The notes: generated by a model not told the origin, from the sequence alone. A stretch of DNA of 64,000 nucleotides from Cherax quadricarinatus (GCF_038502225.1 NC_091355.1:14761602-14825601), one strand, 5' to 3'. Counted from the stretch's first letter, positions 46,528-56,531 are shown. Numbers and translations are program-made.

Positions 46528-46757
46528 TTACCAATCAAGGCCGAGTGGGTTAGCATGACAGACACACAAAAACTTTTTAGTGAAATCACAGTCATTGAAA
46601 GAGTACTCATTGTCAATCCTATAGACAGCTGCACTGTCTTCGCCATCAGCAAAGTTTATACTTAAAGATGAGATCTGGGAGTCGTTATATGGTGTTTGGT
46701 CGCCCCAAGTCTTGATTGTTTTATTCTCGGCCCGATGAAGGTCAACCCATATAGGCC
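46528..46757 (-). CDS. C-type-lectin-like protein, last exon
   Basis: In the spliced frame it encodes GPIWVDLHRAENKTIKTWGD and ends with FNDCDFTKKFLCVC and a TAA stop after GLDW. This is the second half of a C-type lectin-like domain: the WVDL (WIGL-type) core strand, a Trp-Gly/Asp loop region, and the closing cysteines before the final strand. The exon starts after a pyrimidine-rich acceptor ending CGGCAG (AG at 46758-46759). No EPN or QPD sugar-binding motif is visible, so carbohydrate binding is doubtful. Joined to the next exon the frame runs FKKN-GPIWVDL without a break. An ATTAAA at 46266-46271 (minus sense) is a possible poly-A signal. Confidence 0.72.
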
Positions 46758-46903
46758 CTGCCGAGAAAATTAGCAATAAGTGAAAAATTCCTGTGCTGTA
46801 CTGACTTCGATCTACAGCTGGTGCCAAGTAATAACAGCTTTTATAGGCTGAATGGTAATACAAGTCAGGGGGACAATCGTATAATTTAAATAGATAAAAT
46901 TAC
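46758..46903 (-). other. Intron of the C-type-lectin-like gene
   Basis: A 146-bp intron with donor ATG|GTAATT (46903) and acceptor CGGCAG|GGCC (46758). Removing it restores the domain frame exactly (AAT G + GG CCT = Asn-Gly-Pro), which is the main support for the gene model. Confidence 0.7.
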
Positions 46904-47083
46904 CATTTTTCTTAAACAACTGCAGAGCAATGGTGTAGTGAACAATTAATTTTGGCATGAAGAGGCGGAAACCAGGGATCTTCTTGCATAGTTCTTTAGC
47001 TGAAGTGAAGTTCATCGGCTCTTCCGGGATGTAATAAAGGAAAGTGTCGCCCATCACTTGATTAACGAGTCCCTTGAGTGGAG
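46904..47083 (-). CDS. C-type-lectin-like protein, penultimate exon
   Basis: A 180-nt exon encoding PLKGLVNQVMGDTFLYYI, then PMNFTSAKELCKKIPGFRLF and ALQLFKKN. This is the first half of a C-type lectin-like domain: the opening strand, helix 1 with its Ala-x-x-x-Cys (SAKELC), the hydrophobic L-F-M-P stretch and helix 2. The acceptor is TACTTCTAG|CTCC (phase 1). Earlier exons, including any signal peptide, must lie beyond 47.1 kb; none was identified. The intron upstream contains (TA)n(GT)n and a CR1-like insertion. No duplicate copy is present in the window. Confidence 0.7.
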
Positions 47084-47119
47084 CTAGAAGTACATACACG
47101 TAATATTAGCATACATCTC

Positions 47120-47122
47120 TGA

Positions 47123-47177
<55 letters not shown>
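47120..47177. repeat. (TA)n(GT)n microsatellite
   Basis: Short (TA)n then (GT)n at the 3' end of the CR1-like copy that follows. Confidence 0.95.
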
Positions 47178-47181
<4 letters not shown>

Positions 47182-47628
47182 CACCTAGTTGTACTCACCT
47201 AGTTGAGGTTGCGGGGGTCGAGTCCGAGCTCCTGGCCCCGCCTCTTCACTGATCGCTACTAGGTCACTCTCCCTGAGCCGTGAGCTTTATCATACCTCTG
47301 CTTAAAGCTATGTATGGATCCTGCCTCCACTACATCGCTTCCCAAACTATTCCACTTACTGACTACTCTGTGGCTGAAGAAATACTTCCTAACATCCCTG
47401 TGATTCATCTGTGTCTTCAGCTTCCAACTGTGTCCCCTTGTTACTGTGTCCAATCTCTGGAACATCCTGTCTTTGTCCACCTTGTCAATTCCTCTCAGTA
47501 TTTTGTATGTCGTTATCATGTCCCCCCTATCTCTCCTGTCCTCCAGTGTCGTCAGGTTGATTCCCCTTAACCTCTCCTCGTAGGACATACCTCTTAGCTC
47601 TGGGACTAGTCTTGTTGCAAACCTTTGT
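47178..47628 (-). mobile_element. CR1-like LINE, 5'-truncated copy in the lectin-gene upstream intron
   Basis: About 450 bp: the 3' UTR with duplicated TACTCACCTAGTTG and the ORF C-terminus (RFATRLVPELRGMSYEERL to the stop at 47259). The 5' junction changes from CAAACCTTTG to TTTGTTTGTGTGTG, and both ends lie in (GT)n. The 180-codon frame that also spans the (CA)n is a chimera with the microsatellite. It is the same subfamily as the 40.4 kb copy and very similar to it. Confidence 0.95.
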
Positions 47629-47629
47629 T

Positions 47630-47633
<4 letters not shown>

Positions 47634-47718
<85 letters not shown>
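47634..47718. repeat. (GT)n microsatellite at LINE 5' junction
   Basis: About 42 GT dinucleotides at the truncation point of the CR1-like copy. Confidence 0.97.
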
Positions 47719-47720
<2 letters not shown>

Positions 47721-47769
47721 AGTGGCTGCACACTTGAAGGGTTTGGGATATTTGCTGCTTAGAGGTATA

Positions 47770-47875
47770 TCTAAGCTGTCGTATCTGCGTGCCTCTGGCA
47801 AGATAATGATAGTTTAAGTGATGAAAATGTTTCTTTTTCAGGTCACATTAACACGGTGGGAGACGGCCACGAATT
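47770..47875 (+). mobile_element. RTE-like LINE 3'-end remnant
   Basis: CCTCTGGCAAGATAATGATAG, AATGTTTCTTTTTCAGG and CACGGTGGGAGACGGCC follow the RTE 3' UTR with many changes. It is an old fragment. Confidence 0.65.
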
Positions 47876-48349
47876 TTATATTCCGCCACATCCCAAATTT
47901 TGCGCCAAAGTCTAAGCCTTCCATCTGCATGTCGCAGTAGAAATCATGATTCGTCAGATCAGGGAAAATTATTCCAGTCTTCAACCGGCTAGCTTAGGTG
48001 ATCCTGTTCCCAATGTAGCCTCAGTTTCCTGTTCTTAGTTGACAGCATTGGAATCTGATGTGGTTTTCTGTTGCTGTAGCACATACACTTCAAGGTTAGA
48101 CATGTGCATTCAGAGATCTCTTCTGCATACTCTTGATGTAACGCGTGTTACATCAGCGGTATGCAGAGTTACTGTCGCCTGCCTTTCAACTCGAACCAGT
48201 CTTGCCGGTCTGCTCTGACCAGTCTTTTTAACAAGGCGTTCTCGGCCACAGAACTACCACTCATTGGATGTGTGTTTTCTATACCATTCTCTAAGTTCTA
48301 CGTGAAAGTGGCAGGAGAAAAACAGTGAGATAATCAAGCGAAAATTTGT

Positions 48350-48844
48350 GTATGCAATAATTTCTAGCAATTTTAAAATATTTAAAATTCTTTTAAAAGT
48401 GCTAGAAATACTTTTTACAATCCAAAAAGGGACAACCTGCCTTATTCAACTAAAAATATGTTGGTTCTCCCTTACCATGAAAACTTGGTTGACATGCCTT
48501 TCCTTAAGACTTTTAATATCAAAGTTTTATTTAAAAATCTTGATACAGTAAAAAAAAAATTTGATAAAGAATTCCCCCCCAAAATGCTGACGGATGTTTA
48601 TTACGGTCAAACTGGTAAAAATCTCGAACTAAGATTAAAACAGCATAAATATAGCATTAGAACTGGACAATATTCCAATGCTCTATTTATTCATGTAAGA
48701 GATTTTAACCATCCAATTGATTTTCAAAAAGTTGACAAAGTTGTATCAAGCAAGTCCATGGTCGACAGGAATATAATTGAATCTTGTTTCATAAAAAGCA
48801 GTTTTGACAATAATATGAATACTTCCTTAATTTATATAAATTAG
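48350..48844 (+). pseudogene. Penelope-like element fragment with GIY-YIG endonuclease
   Basis: The frame 48458-48844 encodes LPYHENLVDMPFLKTF and then VYYGQTGKNLELRLKQH, SNALFIHVRDFNHPIDF and DRNIIESCFIK. YYGQT, the Arg of LELRLKQH and the Glu of NIIESC match the GIY-YIG nuclease core of Penelope-like retroelements, which nicks target DNA. The zinc-binding VYKIPC...C segment that normally precedes YxGQT is missing; the frame passes from KMLTD straight to VYYGQT. The upstream reverse transcriptase is also absent. The element is therefore 5'-truncated with a small internal deletion. Confidence 0.8.
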
Positions 48845-49215
48845 ATCCATTTATAATTAATAGAATTTGGGAAGAATTTAATAATACATTGGACAAACAA
48901 TAAATTTAAAAAATTTTAATTCTTGGGTAGAATAGTTTGTGGGTTGTGTGAAGGACCTGTCTAGTTTGGCCAGCGGGCCTGCTGCAGTGTTCTCTTTCTA
49001 ATGAGTCGCGCATCAGGTGTTGCTTTGTTGTGGGATGCGATAATGAGGTGTGGTCTAAACCCTTTATATGCCTTCCTTTGATGCATTACTTATTTTGTTC
49101 CTTGATAATGTGAGTAGCCACGAAAGCGCTTGGAATTTCTCTATTCTTTCACAGTGGTTGTTTTGCATATTCTGAAATCACCTGTTTACTGTGATCTTAT
49201 TGCATGCACATATTA
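48845..49215 (+). mobile_element. Penelope-like 3' region
   Basis: Continues downstream of the GIY-YIG frame and contains TTGGCCAGCGGGCCTGCTGC and, at 49101-49133, a hammerhead-like motif. Penelope-like elements are known to carry hammerhead motifs in their terminal repeats, which fits this position. The right boundary is taken as the following (TA)n. Confidence 0.5.
49101..49133 (+). other. Hammerhead-like motif in Penelope-like 3' region
   Basis: CTTGATAATGTG, AGTAG, CCACGAAAGCGC: a UUGAUAA segment (canonical hammerhead CUGANGA), a three-base-pair GUG/CAC stem and GAAA. The C-to-U and G-to-A changes could retain the core 3-8 pair as U-A. The cleavage-site strand was not located. Confidence 0.35.
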
Positions 49216-49217
49216 TT

Positions 49218-49218
<1 letters not shown>

Positions 49219-49282
<64 letters not shown>
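49219..49282. repeat. (TA)n microsatellite
   Basis: About 32 TA dinucleotides ending ATGTCGTGCCGACTAG, a junction that looks like the edge of another AT-rich dispersed repeat. Confidence 0.95.
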
Positions 49283-49285
<3 letters not shown>

Positions 49286-49482
49286 GTGCCGACTAGATAA
49301 AGTTGGTCAGTTAGCAAGAACTCGTATAAACTTAAGTCCTTTCTAAAATTTTCTCTTACACGTTTAAAAATATTTTTTTTTCATTTACGATAACGTAAAA
49401 AATAATTAATATTTGTTAAATATTTTTGTTTATCTAATTTAATAAAAAACAAAATAAAATGAAAAGAAATGGTGTAAAAAGA

Positions 49483-49566
49483 CAAGGTTTCGCTCACACA
49501 GTGGGTTTCATCAAGTCACAAACAGGTGCGACTCTATAATGCCCACTGTGCAGGCGAAACGTTGTA
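49483..49566. repeat. Inverted pair of hammerhead-like hairpins
   Basis: The minus strand from 49518 reads GACTTGATGAAACCCACTG, then TGTGAGCGAAACC. The plus strand from 49530 reads GACTCTATAATGCCCACTG, then TGCAGGCGAAACGTTG. The two are inverted copies about 35 bp long separated by about 11 bp. Each ends in GCGAAAC. Confidence 0.7.
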
Positions 49567-49923
49567 AATAAAATCTCCTATAACACTGCATGTGTCTTAT
49601 TCCATGAACAATAAGACGCTTGGAAAAAGGAAATAAGACATGTCCCACTATCAAATTTGAATGATATGAATGTACGTTAGTTCAATATATTCCTATCATC
49701 TCGCATTTCAACACTGATCAGAGTAATGTAAATATCTTTCTCGGAAAAATGAAAGTAAAAGGGCCACTGAAAATATCAGATTGAGAGCGAGGAAAATTCT
49801 CCTTAAAAAACACTGATTGTTTATATTGCTACTGTTATTTATTGTAAATGTTATTGTTATACACTCTCAGTGGTGCTATTTTACACAGACTGTTGCTGGA
49901 ATATATTGTGATTAAATTAGCTG

Positions 49924-50073
49924 TTATACACTACATTGCGAATGTATCAATTGTTATGCAGTATAAATGTGATTGTATCAACTGTTATACAGTGCAATGT
50001 GATTGTATCAACTGTTATACAGTGCAATGTGATTGTATGAACTGTTATGCAGTAAAATGTGATTGTATCAACT
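49924..50073. repeat. 30-bp tandem repeat, about five units
   Basis: Unit TGTATCAACTGTTATACAG followed by TGCAATGTGAT; the central units are nearly identical and the outer ones diverged. The unit length keeps a spurious Cys-Asp-Cys-Ile-Asn frame open. Confidence 0.92.
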
Positions 50074-50204
50074 AAGTATCAGTGATAACTTCGTTTGTAT
50101 CAAAATGTGGGTCAAAATATCTTCTAGATTTAACGAAATGTTTTGTATATGTATCTTAAGTGTTGCAATAAAATCTGACCTTTCCAGTAATAGTAGGTTG
50201 CCTG

Positions 50205-50530
50205 TGTGTTGTTGACTAGCGTAGAGTTGATGGGACTTTTGTTAGAGAGTCGACACTCAACCCCCTCATTCACCTCCGCTCTGTCTACCGCAACAGCATG
50301 ACACTGTCTGTGTGACCAGCAAGCAATACGGCAGTGACCTGGGCAATTAATACATGCCTTAATTTAGTGAGCATTATAAATATAACATTCACTGCATCAC
50401 AGAAATATTTTTTTTTAAATATAACACGAGTGTTGTGTATTTATGAGAGTTGTTAATGATGTGGTGTATTGAAACCCATCGTTAAGCAGCTCTCAATCAT
50501 GCTAAACTGAATAGGAAATTTTAATGAAAT
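50205..50530 (+). repeat. Unclassified dispersed repeat, copy 1
   Basis: Shares ordered blocks with 57705-58025: AGTCGACACT, TTATTCATC-like, TGTGTGACCA, CAATTAATAC-like, CATCGTTAA-CAGCT and CATGCT with GAATAG. The two are about 320 bp long and diverged. No ORF or tRNA-like head is present. Confidence 0.6.
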
Positions 50531-50604
50531 ACCACATATGTTAGTGAGAAAATAATTTTTTTTTGTTTTACAGGCTCTCGTTAGTCATCAGGGAAACTTT
50601 AACA

Positions 50605-52870
50605 CGAGATAAAAATAGACAACATCGTTTCCCACCCAGGCAGGGTGACCCGAAAAAGAAGAAACACTTTCATCATTCACTCCATCTTTCCAGAGACGTG
50701 CTTACACTACAGTTATAAAACTGCAACATTAACACCCCTCCTTCAGAGTGCAGACACTGTACTTCCCATCTCCAGGATTCAAGTCCGGCCTGCCGGTTTC
50801 CCTGAATCCCTTCATGTTACCTTGCTCACACTCCAACAGCACGTCAAGTCATAAAAATAATTTGTCTCCACTCCTATCCAACACACTCACGCATGCTTGC
50901 TTCCTAGAAGTCTAAGCCCCTTGCACACAAAAACCTTTACCCCCTCCCTCCAGTCTTTCTTAGACCGACTCCTACCTCCCACTCCTTCCACTACAGATTT
51001 TTACGATCTCAAAGTACAGTAATTCTGTTTTGTTTCATCCTCTCTAAATGTCCGAACCACCTCAACAAACCTCTCCTCAGCCCTCTGGATAATACTTTTA
51101 GTAAACCCGCACTTCCGCCTAATTTCCAAACTACGGATTCCCTGCATTATATTCACATGGCATATTGTCCTCAGATGAATAACAAAAAGGCATAATACTG
51201 TGACTGGAACAATGCACAAATAACCCCCACACACGACTTGGACCAAATACGAAGTCACTTTGTAAATGGCCCAAGTCGGACGGAAATGTCATCGTAAGCT
51301 CCTCTCTCCTGTGTGTGGGTTATTTGTGTATTGCCCTCAGGCATGACATCCACTGTCTACAGCCTTCCTGTTGCAACATTCACCACCCATGCTTTACACC
51401 CATATACGTCCGTTGATATAACAATACTCTCATATATTTCCCTGTTTGCTTCCATGGATAACGCTCTTTGTCTCCACAGACTCATCAATGCACTACTCTC
51501 CTTTTTCCCCTCATCAATTCTATGACTCACCTCAACTTTCCTAGACCCATCGGCTGACAAGATCACTCTCTAATATCTGAATACATTCACTTTCTCCATA
51601 TTTATATCTAGTCTGATATCCAGTCTTCCATTACCGAAAATTTTTTCCTGATCACCATACTCTTTCTTATGTTCACTTTTAATTTCCTTCTTTTACATAC
51701 CCTATCAAACTCGTGCACCAACCTCCACAACTTCTCTTCAGAATCCCCCAAAAGCACAGTGTCATCAGCAAAAAGCCACTGTGATAACTCCCATTTGTGT
51801 TAAACTCTTTATTATTTAATCCCACACCTCTTGCCAACACCCGAGCATTCACTTCTCTTACAACCTTATCTATAAAAATATAGACTAGCCACGGTAACAT
51901 CACACATCCTCGCCCAAGGCCAACTATTGCTGGGAAATAATCTCTCTCTCTCCTACATACTCTAACCTGAGCCTCATTATTTTTATAAAAACTCTTCACT
52001 GCTTTCAGTAACCTACCTCCTATTCCATACATTTGCAATATCTGCCACAATGCCCTCCTATCCACCCTATCATGTGCTTTTTCAAATCTCCACTATGCCC
52101 CAAAAACCTCTTTACCCTTATATAAATACATTCTCCTATACGTTTCACTGTAACCACTTGGTCTACATACCCCTTACCCTTCCTAAAGCCTCCTTGTTTA
52201 TCTGCGATCCTGCTCAGTCTTACCCTTGATTCTTTCAGTAATAACTGTATATACACTTTACCAAGAATACTCAATAGGCTTATTCCCCTAAAATTTCTGC
52301 ACTCTTTTATCCCCTTTGCCTTTATGAAAAATAACTATGCATGCTCTCTACCAATCCCTAGATACCTTACCCTCTTCCATTCATTTATTAAATAAAAGCA
52401 CTAACCACTCCAAAATTATATCTTCACCTGCTTTTAACATTTCTGTCTTTATCTCATCAGTCCCAGCTGCTTTACCCTCTTTCATTCTACCCACTGTCTC
52501 AAGCAGTTCCCCAACACTCACAACTGGCTCTTCCTCACTCCTACAAGATGTTATACCTTCTACCCCCATACACGAAGTCACAGCTTCCCTATATTTAACA
52601 TTTACCAGTTCCTCAAAATATTCCCTCCATCTTCCCGATACCACTAGCTCCCGGCATTTTAGTCGCCTCCTACGACTCGCATAACTTACGGAGGAAAGAT
52701 TCTTTTCCATGGTGATGAAAGGATGTAAAAAGAACAAAAACTATTTAGAAAAATAGAAAATTCAGAACGGTGTGTATACATATTCGTGTTCATGCATATG
52801 TAGTGAGCATAAGTATAAGTAGCAAGACGTATCTGTTTTCTCGCGTGTTTATGAAATATATATTTTTTAT
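50605..52870 (-). mobile_element. RTE-like LINE, decayed copy with internal deletion and nested insertion
   Basis: Both ends are present. The 3' UTR ends near 50605 (CAGGGTGACCCG) and the 5' UTR lies at about 52640-52870 (CGACTAAAATGCCGGGAGC, GGAGGCGACT). Relative to the 59 kb copy about 1.35 kb is deleted between the 5' UTR and the codons for GRWKEYFEEL, removing the endonuclease. The remaining RT is broken by several frameshifts and stops. Recognisable pieces are MKEGKAAGTDEIKTEMLKAG, KQGGFRKGKGYVDQV and RRALWQILQMYGIGGRLLKA. A foldback element (51174-51329) is inserted in the last part. Confidence 0.92.
51163..51340 (-). mobile_element. Foldback retroposon nested in the RTE copy, 11-bp target duplications
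   Basis: The element (51174-51329) is flanked by ATTGTCCTCAG (51163-51173) and ATTGCCCTCAG (51330-51340), one mismatch in 11. The uninterrupted RTE-like sequence at 62.05 kb has this site once, which confirms the boundaries. In minus orientation it runs from ACACAAATAACCC to the tail GTTCCAGTCACAGTATTATG, then CCTTTTTGTTATT. The arms are shortened and diverged. Confidence 0.9.
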
Positions 52871-53034
52871 TCACTATAAATGATATATATATATGTTTTA
52901 TTTTTAGACAAAATAAAACTTAGATGCCTCACCTAATTTAACTTAAACTATCGTAATTTCTTTTAGCTAAATTCGGGTATGCATAGCATAGATCAATTTA
53001 AATTAATTTAATAATGCTTCAATGATTAATAATA
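52871..53034. other. Unassigned AT-rich DNA
   Basis: Short AT-rich spacer between the RTE copy and the microsatellite. Confidence 0.5.
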
Positions 53035-53209
<175 letters not shown>

Positions 53210-53273
53210 CACCTAATTGTACTCACCTAATTGTGGTTGCAGGGGCCGAGACTCAGCTCCTGGCCCCGCCTCT

Positions 53274-55919
53274 TCACTGATCGCTACTGGATCCTCTCTC
53301 TGCTTCCTGAGCTTTGTCATACCTCTTCTTAAAACTATGTATGGTTCCTGCCTCCACTACTTCACTTGCTAGGCTATTGCACTTGCTGACAACTCTATGA
53401 CTGAAGAAATACTTCCTAACGTCCCTGTGACTCGTCTGAGTCTTCAGCTTCCAGTTGTGACCCCTTGTCCCTGTGTCCCCTCTCTGGAACATCCTATCTC
53501 TGTCCACCTTGTCTATTCCCCGCAGTATCTTGTATGTCGTTATCATGTCTCCCCTGACCCTTCTGTCCTCCAGTGTCGTCAGTCCGATTTCCCTTAACCT
53601 TTCCTCGTACGACATTCCCTTGAGCTCTGGGACTAGCCTTGTTGCAAACCTTTGTACTTTCTCTAACTTCTTGACATGCTTGACCAGGTGTGGGTTCCAG
53701 ACTTGTGCTGCATACTCCAGTATGGGCCTAACATACACAGTGTACAGTGTCTTGAACGATTCCTTATTAAGGTATCGGAACGCTATTCTCAGGTTTGCCA
53801 GGCGCCCGTATGCTGCAGCGGTTATTTGGTTGATGTGTGCCTCCGGTGATGTGCTCGGTGTTATGGTCACCCCAAGGTCTTTCTCCCTGAGTGAGGTCTG
53901 TAGTCTTTGTCCACCTAGCCTATACTCTGTCTGCGGTCTTCTTTGCCCCTCCCCAATCTTCATGACTTTGCATTTGGCTGGATTGAATTCGAGAAGCCAG
54001 TTACTGGACCACATGTCCAGCCTCTCCAGGTCTCTTTGCAGTCCTGCCTCATCCTCGTCCGATTTAATTCTTCTCATCAACTTCACGTCATCTGCGAACA
54101 GGGACACTTCAGAGTCTATTCCTTCCATCATGTCGTTCACATATATCAAAAATAGCACTGGTCCTAGAACTGACCCCTGTGGGACCCCGCTCGTAACAGG
54201 CGCCCACTGTGATACCTCTTCACGTACCATGACTCGTTGCTGCCTCCCTGTCAGGTATTCCCTTATCCATTGCAGTGCCCTTCCTTTTACGTGTGCCTGA
54301 TCCTCCAGCTTCTGCACTAATCTCTTGTGGGGAACTGTGTCAAAGGCCTTCCTGCAGTCTAGGAAAACGCAATCTACCCAACCCTCTCTCTCATGTCTTA
54401 CTTCTGTTACCTTGTCATAAAACTCCAGGAGGTTTGTGATACAAGATTTGTCTTCCATGAACCCATGCTGGTTTTCATTTATAATCTTGTTCCTTTCCAG
54501 GTGTTCGACCACTCTCCTCCTGATAATCTTCTCCATGACTTTGCACACAATACATGTCAGAGACACAGGTCTGTAGTTTAGTGCCTCGTTTCTGTTTCCT
54601 TTCTTAAATATGGGGACTACATTAGCTGTCTTCCATTTCTCAGGTAGTTGCCCAGTTTCAAGGGATGTGATGAAGATTGTGGTTAGAGGCACACACAGCA
54701 TCTCTGCTCCTTCTCTAAGGACCCATGGGGAGATGTTGTCCGGTCCCATCGCCTTTGAGGTGTCAAGGTCACTTAAGAGCTTCTTCACCTCCTCCTCAGT
54801 TGTTCGTATGTCATCCAACACTTGTTGGTATATTCCCTCTTGATGTTCCCTTCTGTTCTGTCTTCCCACAGCCCTTCCTGTCTCTACTGTAAAAACTTCC
54901 TTAAATCTCCTGTTCAGCTCCTCACATACCTCCTGATCATTTCTTGTGAGTTCTCCACCTTCTGTCCTTAATCTGATCACCTGGTCTTTGACTGTTGTCT
55001 TCCTCCTGATGTGGCTATACAACAGTTTCGGGTCTGTCTTGATTCTCGATGCTATGTCATTTTCATACTGTCGCTGGGCCTCCCTCCTTACCTGTGTGTA
55101 CTCATTCCTGGCTCTGCGACTGATCTCCCTATTTTCGTGTGTTCTCTGCCTTCTGTACTTTTTCCATTCTCTATTGCACTTTGTTTTTGCCTCCTTACAC
55201 CGTCGGGTGAACCAGGGGCTTGTTCTGGTCTTCCCGTTGTTACTGTTGCCCTTGGGAATGAACCTTTCCACTGCCTCCTTGCATTTTGTTGCTACATATT
55301 CCATCATTTCATTTACTGGCTTTCCTGCCAGTTCTCTGTCCCACTGGACCTCCCGCAGGAAGTTCTTCAACCCTATGTAGTCCCCTCTTTTATAGTCAGG
55401 CTTTTCCCATTCTACTCCTGTTATTCTCTCCACTTGCAGCTCTACTATGTATTCAAAGCACAGAACCACGTGGTCGCTAGCTCCTAGGGGACTCTCATAC
55501 TTGATGTCCTCAATGTCTGAGCTGCCCAGGGTGAACACAAGGTCCAATCTTGCTGGTTCATCCTCCCCTCTCACTCTGGTAGTGTCCTTAACATGTTGGT
55601 GCATGAGGTTTTCCAGCACCACGTCCAACATCCTGGCTCTCCATGTTTCGGGACCCCCATGTGGCTCCAGGTTTTCCCAGTCAATCTCCCTGTGGTTGAA
55701 ATCCCCCATAACCAGCAACTTTGCTCTGCTGGAGTGAGCTCTTCTTGCCACCTCAGCAAGTGTGTCCACCATTGCTCTGTTGCTCTCTTCATATTCCTCT
55801 CTTGGGCTCCTGCAGTTCTGTGGTGGATTATACATCACTGCAATGACCACTTTGTGTTCCCCAGACTGAAGTGTACCTGCTATGTAGTCTCTTTCTCCCG
55901 TCTCATCTATTCCTTCCAT
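53274..55919 (-). CDS. CR1-like LINE ORF2: endonuclease (C-terminal part) and reverse transcriptase
   Basis: An 881-codon frame. GDFNHREIDW (residues 72-80) and LGASDHVVL (145-153) are the catalytic Asp/Asn and His motifs of the apurinic-type endonuclease. RT motifs follow in order: NYRPVSLTC (448-456), HGFMEDKSCITNLLEF (485-500), FLDCRKAFDTV (519-529, first catalytic Asp), SGVPQGSVLGPVLF (577-590) and FADDVKLM (608-615, catalytic Asp pair). The C-terminal region is LEYAAQVWNP, then RFATRLVPEL. The ATG is not the natural start: the same frame continues upstream through GRGGGGVALLVKNRWKFEK to a TGA at about 55980 and then into the 183-codon piece. All catalytic residues are kept. Confidence 0.93.
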   Translation of the reverse strand: MEGIDETGERDYIAGTLQSGEHKVVIAVMYNPPQNCRSPREEYEESNRAMVDTLAEVARRAHSSRAKLLVMGDFNHREIDWENLEPHGGPETWRARMLDVVLENLMHQHVKDTTRVRGEDEPARLDLVFTLGSSDIEDIKYESPLGASDHVVLCFEYIVELQVERITGVEWEKPDYKRGDYIGLKNFLREVQWDRELAGKPVNEMMEYVATKCKEAVERFIPKGNSNNGKTRTSPWFTRRCKEAKTKCNREWKKYRRQRTHENREISRRARNEYTQVRREAQRQYENDIASRIKTDPKLLYSHIRRKTTVKDQVIRLRTEGGELTRNDQEVCEELNRRFKEVFTVETGRAVGRQNRREHQEGIYQQVLDDIRTTEEEVKKLLSDLDTSKAMGPDNISPWVLREGAEMLCVPLTTIFITSLETGQLPEKWKTANVVPIFKKGNRNEALNYRPVSLTCIVCKVMEKIIRRRVVEHLERNKIINENQHGFMEDKSCITNLLEFYDKVTEVRHEREGWVDCVFLDCRKAFDTVPHKRLVQKLEDQAHVKGRALQWIREYLTGRQQRVMVREEVSQWAPVTSGVPQGSVLGPVLFLIYVNDMMEGIDSEVSLFADDVKLMRRIKSDEDEAGLQRDLERLDMWSSNWLLEFNPAKCKVMKIGEGQRRPQTEYRLGGQRLQTSLREKDLGVTITPSTSPEAHINQITAAAYGRLANLRIAFRYLNKESFKTLYTVYVRPILEYAAQVWNPHLVKHVKKLEKVQRFATRLVPELKGMSYEERLREIGLTTLEDRRVRGDMITTYKILRGIDKVDRDRMFQRGDTGTRGHNWKLKTQTSHRDVRKYFFSHRVVSKCNSLASEVVEAGTIHSFKKRYDKAQEAERGSSSDQ

Positions 55920-55979
55920 TTTCTCGAATTTCCATCTGTTTTTTACGAGCAGAGCAACCCCACCTCCCCCCCTGCCCCT

Positions 55980-56531
55980 TCAATCTTTCCTCATGATCTG
56001 GTATCCTGGTGGGAAGATTGCATCTGTTATTGTCTCCATGAGTTTTGTTTCTGTAACTGCTATGATGTCTGGGGACTTCTCATTGATTCTTTCTTGCCAT
56101 TCCTCATGTTTATTCGTTAATCCATCTGCATTTGTGTACCCAACCTTCAACTTCTGTTCTAATACTGTAACTGTGGTGCGGGGGGTGGAAACAGAGGGAT
56201 CGGTGTGTGATGGTTGGTTTGGATTGTTCAGTTGCCTTGGGGGTGTCGTGGCTGGAGTCCTTCTGCAGGTGTTTCTGGGGGGTGCGCTTGTCCTTCCATT
56301 TGATCCTGGGTCATTCTGCTCTCCTTTTTCATTTCCTCCCATTTCTCCTTTCGTTTTTGAACTCTCTCTTTCATTGTCTTCCTTTCGTCCTGTGTTCTGT
56401 CTCGGTCGAGGTACACACTCCGGAACTCCTGCTTGCCTCTCAGCCGTGCTTTCTCCTGCAGGATCATGGTTCGGGTTGATTCTGCCTTGAAAATTACTTT
56501 GAGAGGCCGATTCCTTTTCTTTGTGAACCAC
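55980..56531 (-). CDS. CR1-like LINE ORF2, N-terminal piece
   Basis: A 183-codon frame ending in the first part of the endonuclease: LKVGYTNADGLTNKHEEWQE, then IIAVTETKLMETI (the Glu of TETKL is a metal ligand). Before that is a low-complexity Pro/Thr/Asn-rich stretch. The stop is a TGA in the same frame as the 881-codon piece, just after YQIMRKD. A CGA-to-TGA change (CpG decay) explains it, so one mutation separates the two pieces. The true ORF2 start is uncertain because the upstream half overlaps ORF1. Confidence 0.88.
   Translation of the reverse strand: MVHKEKESASQSNFQGRINPNHDPAGESTAERQAGVPECVPRPRQNTGRKEDNERESSKTKGEMGGNEKGEQNDPGSNGRTSAPPRNTCRRTPATTPPRQLNNPNQPSHTDPSVSTPRTTVTVLEQKLKVGYTNADGLTNKHEEWQERINEKSPDIIAVTETKLMETITDAIFPPGYQIMRKD

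Noticed and set aside
47259..47801. 180-codon frame with a His-Thr stretch as a novel fusion protein
   Set aside because: It is the CR1-like ORF2 C-terminus read through into the flanking (CA)n microsatellite.
53473..54300. 275-codon plus-strand frame
   Set aside because: It is the antisense shadow of the CR1-like ORF2, which carries all the conserved motifs on the minus strand.
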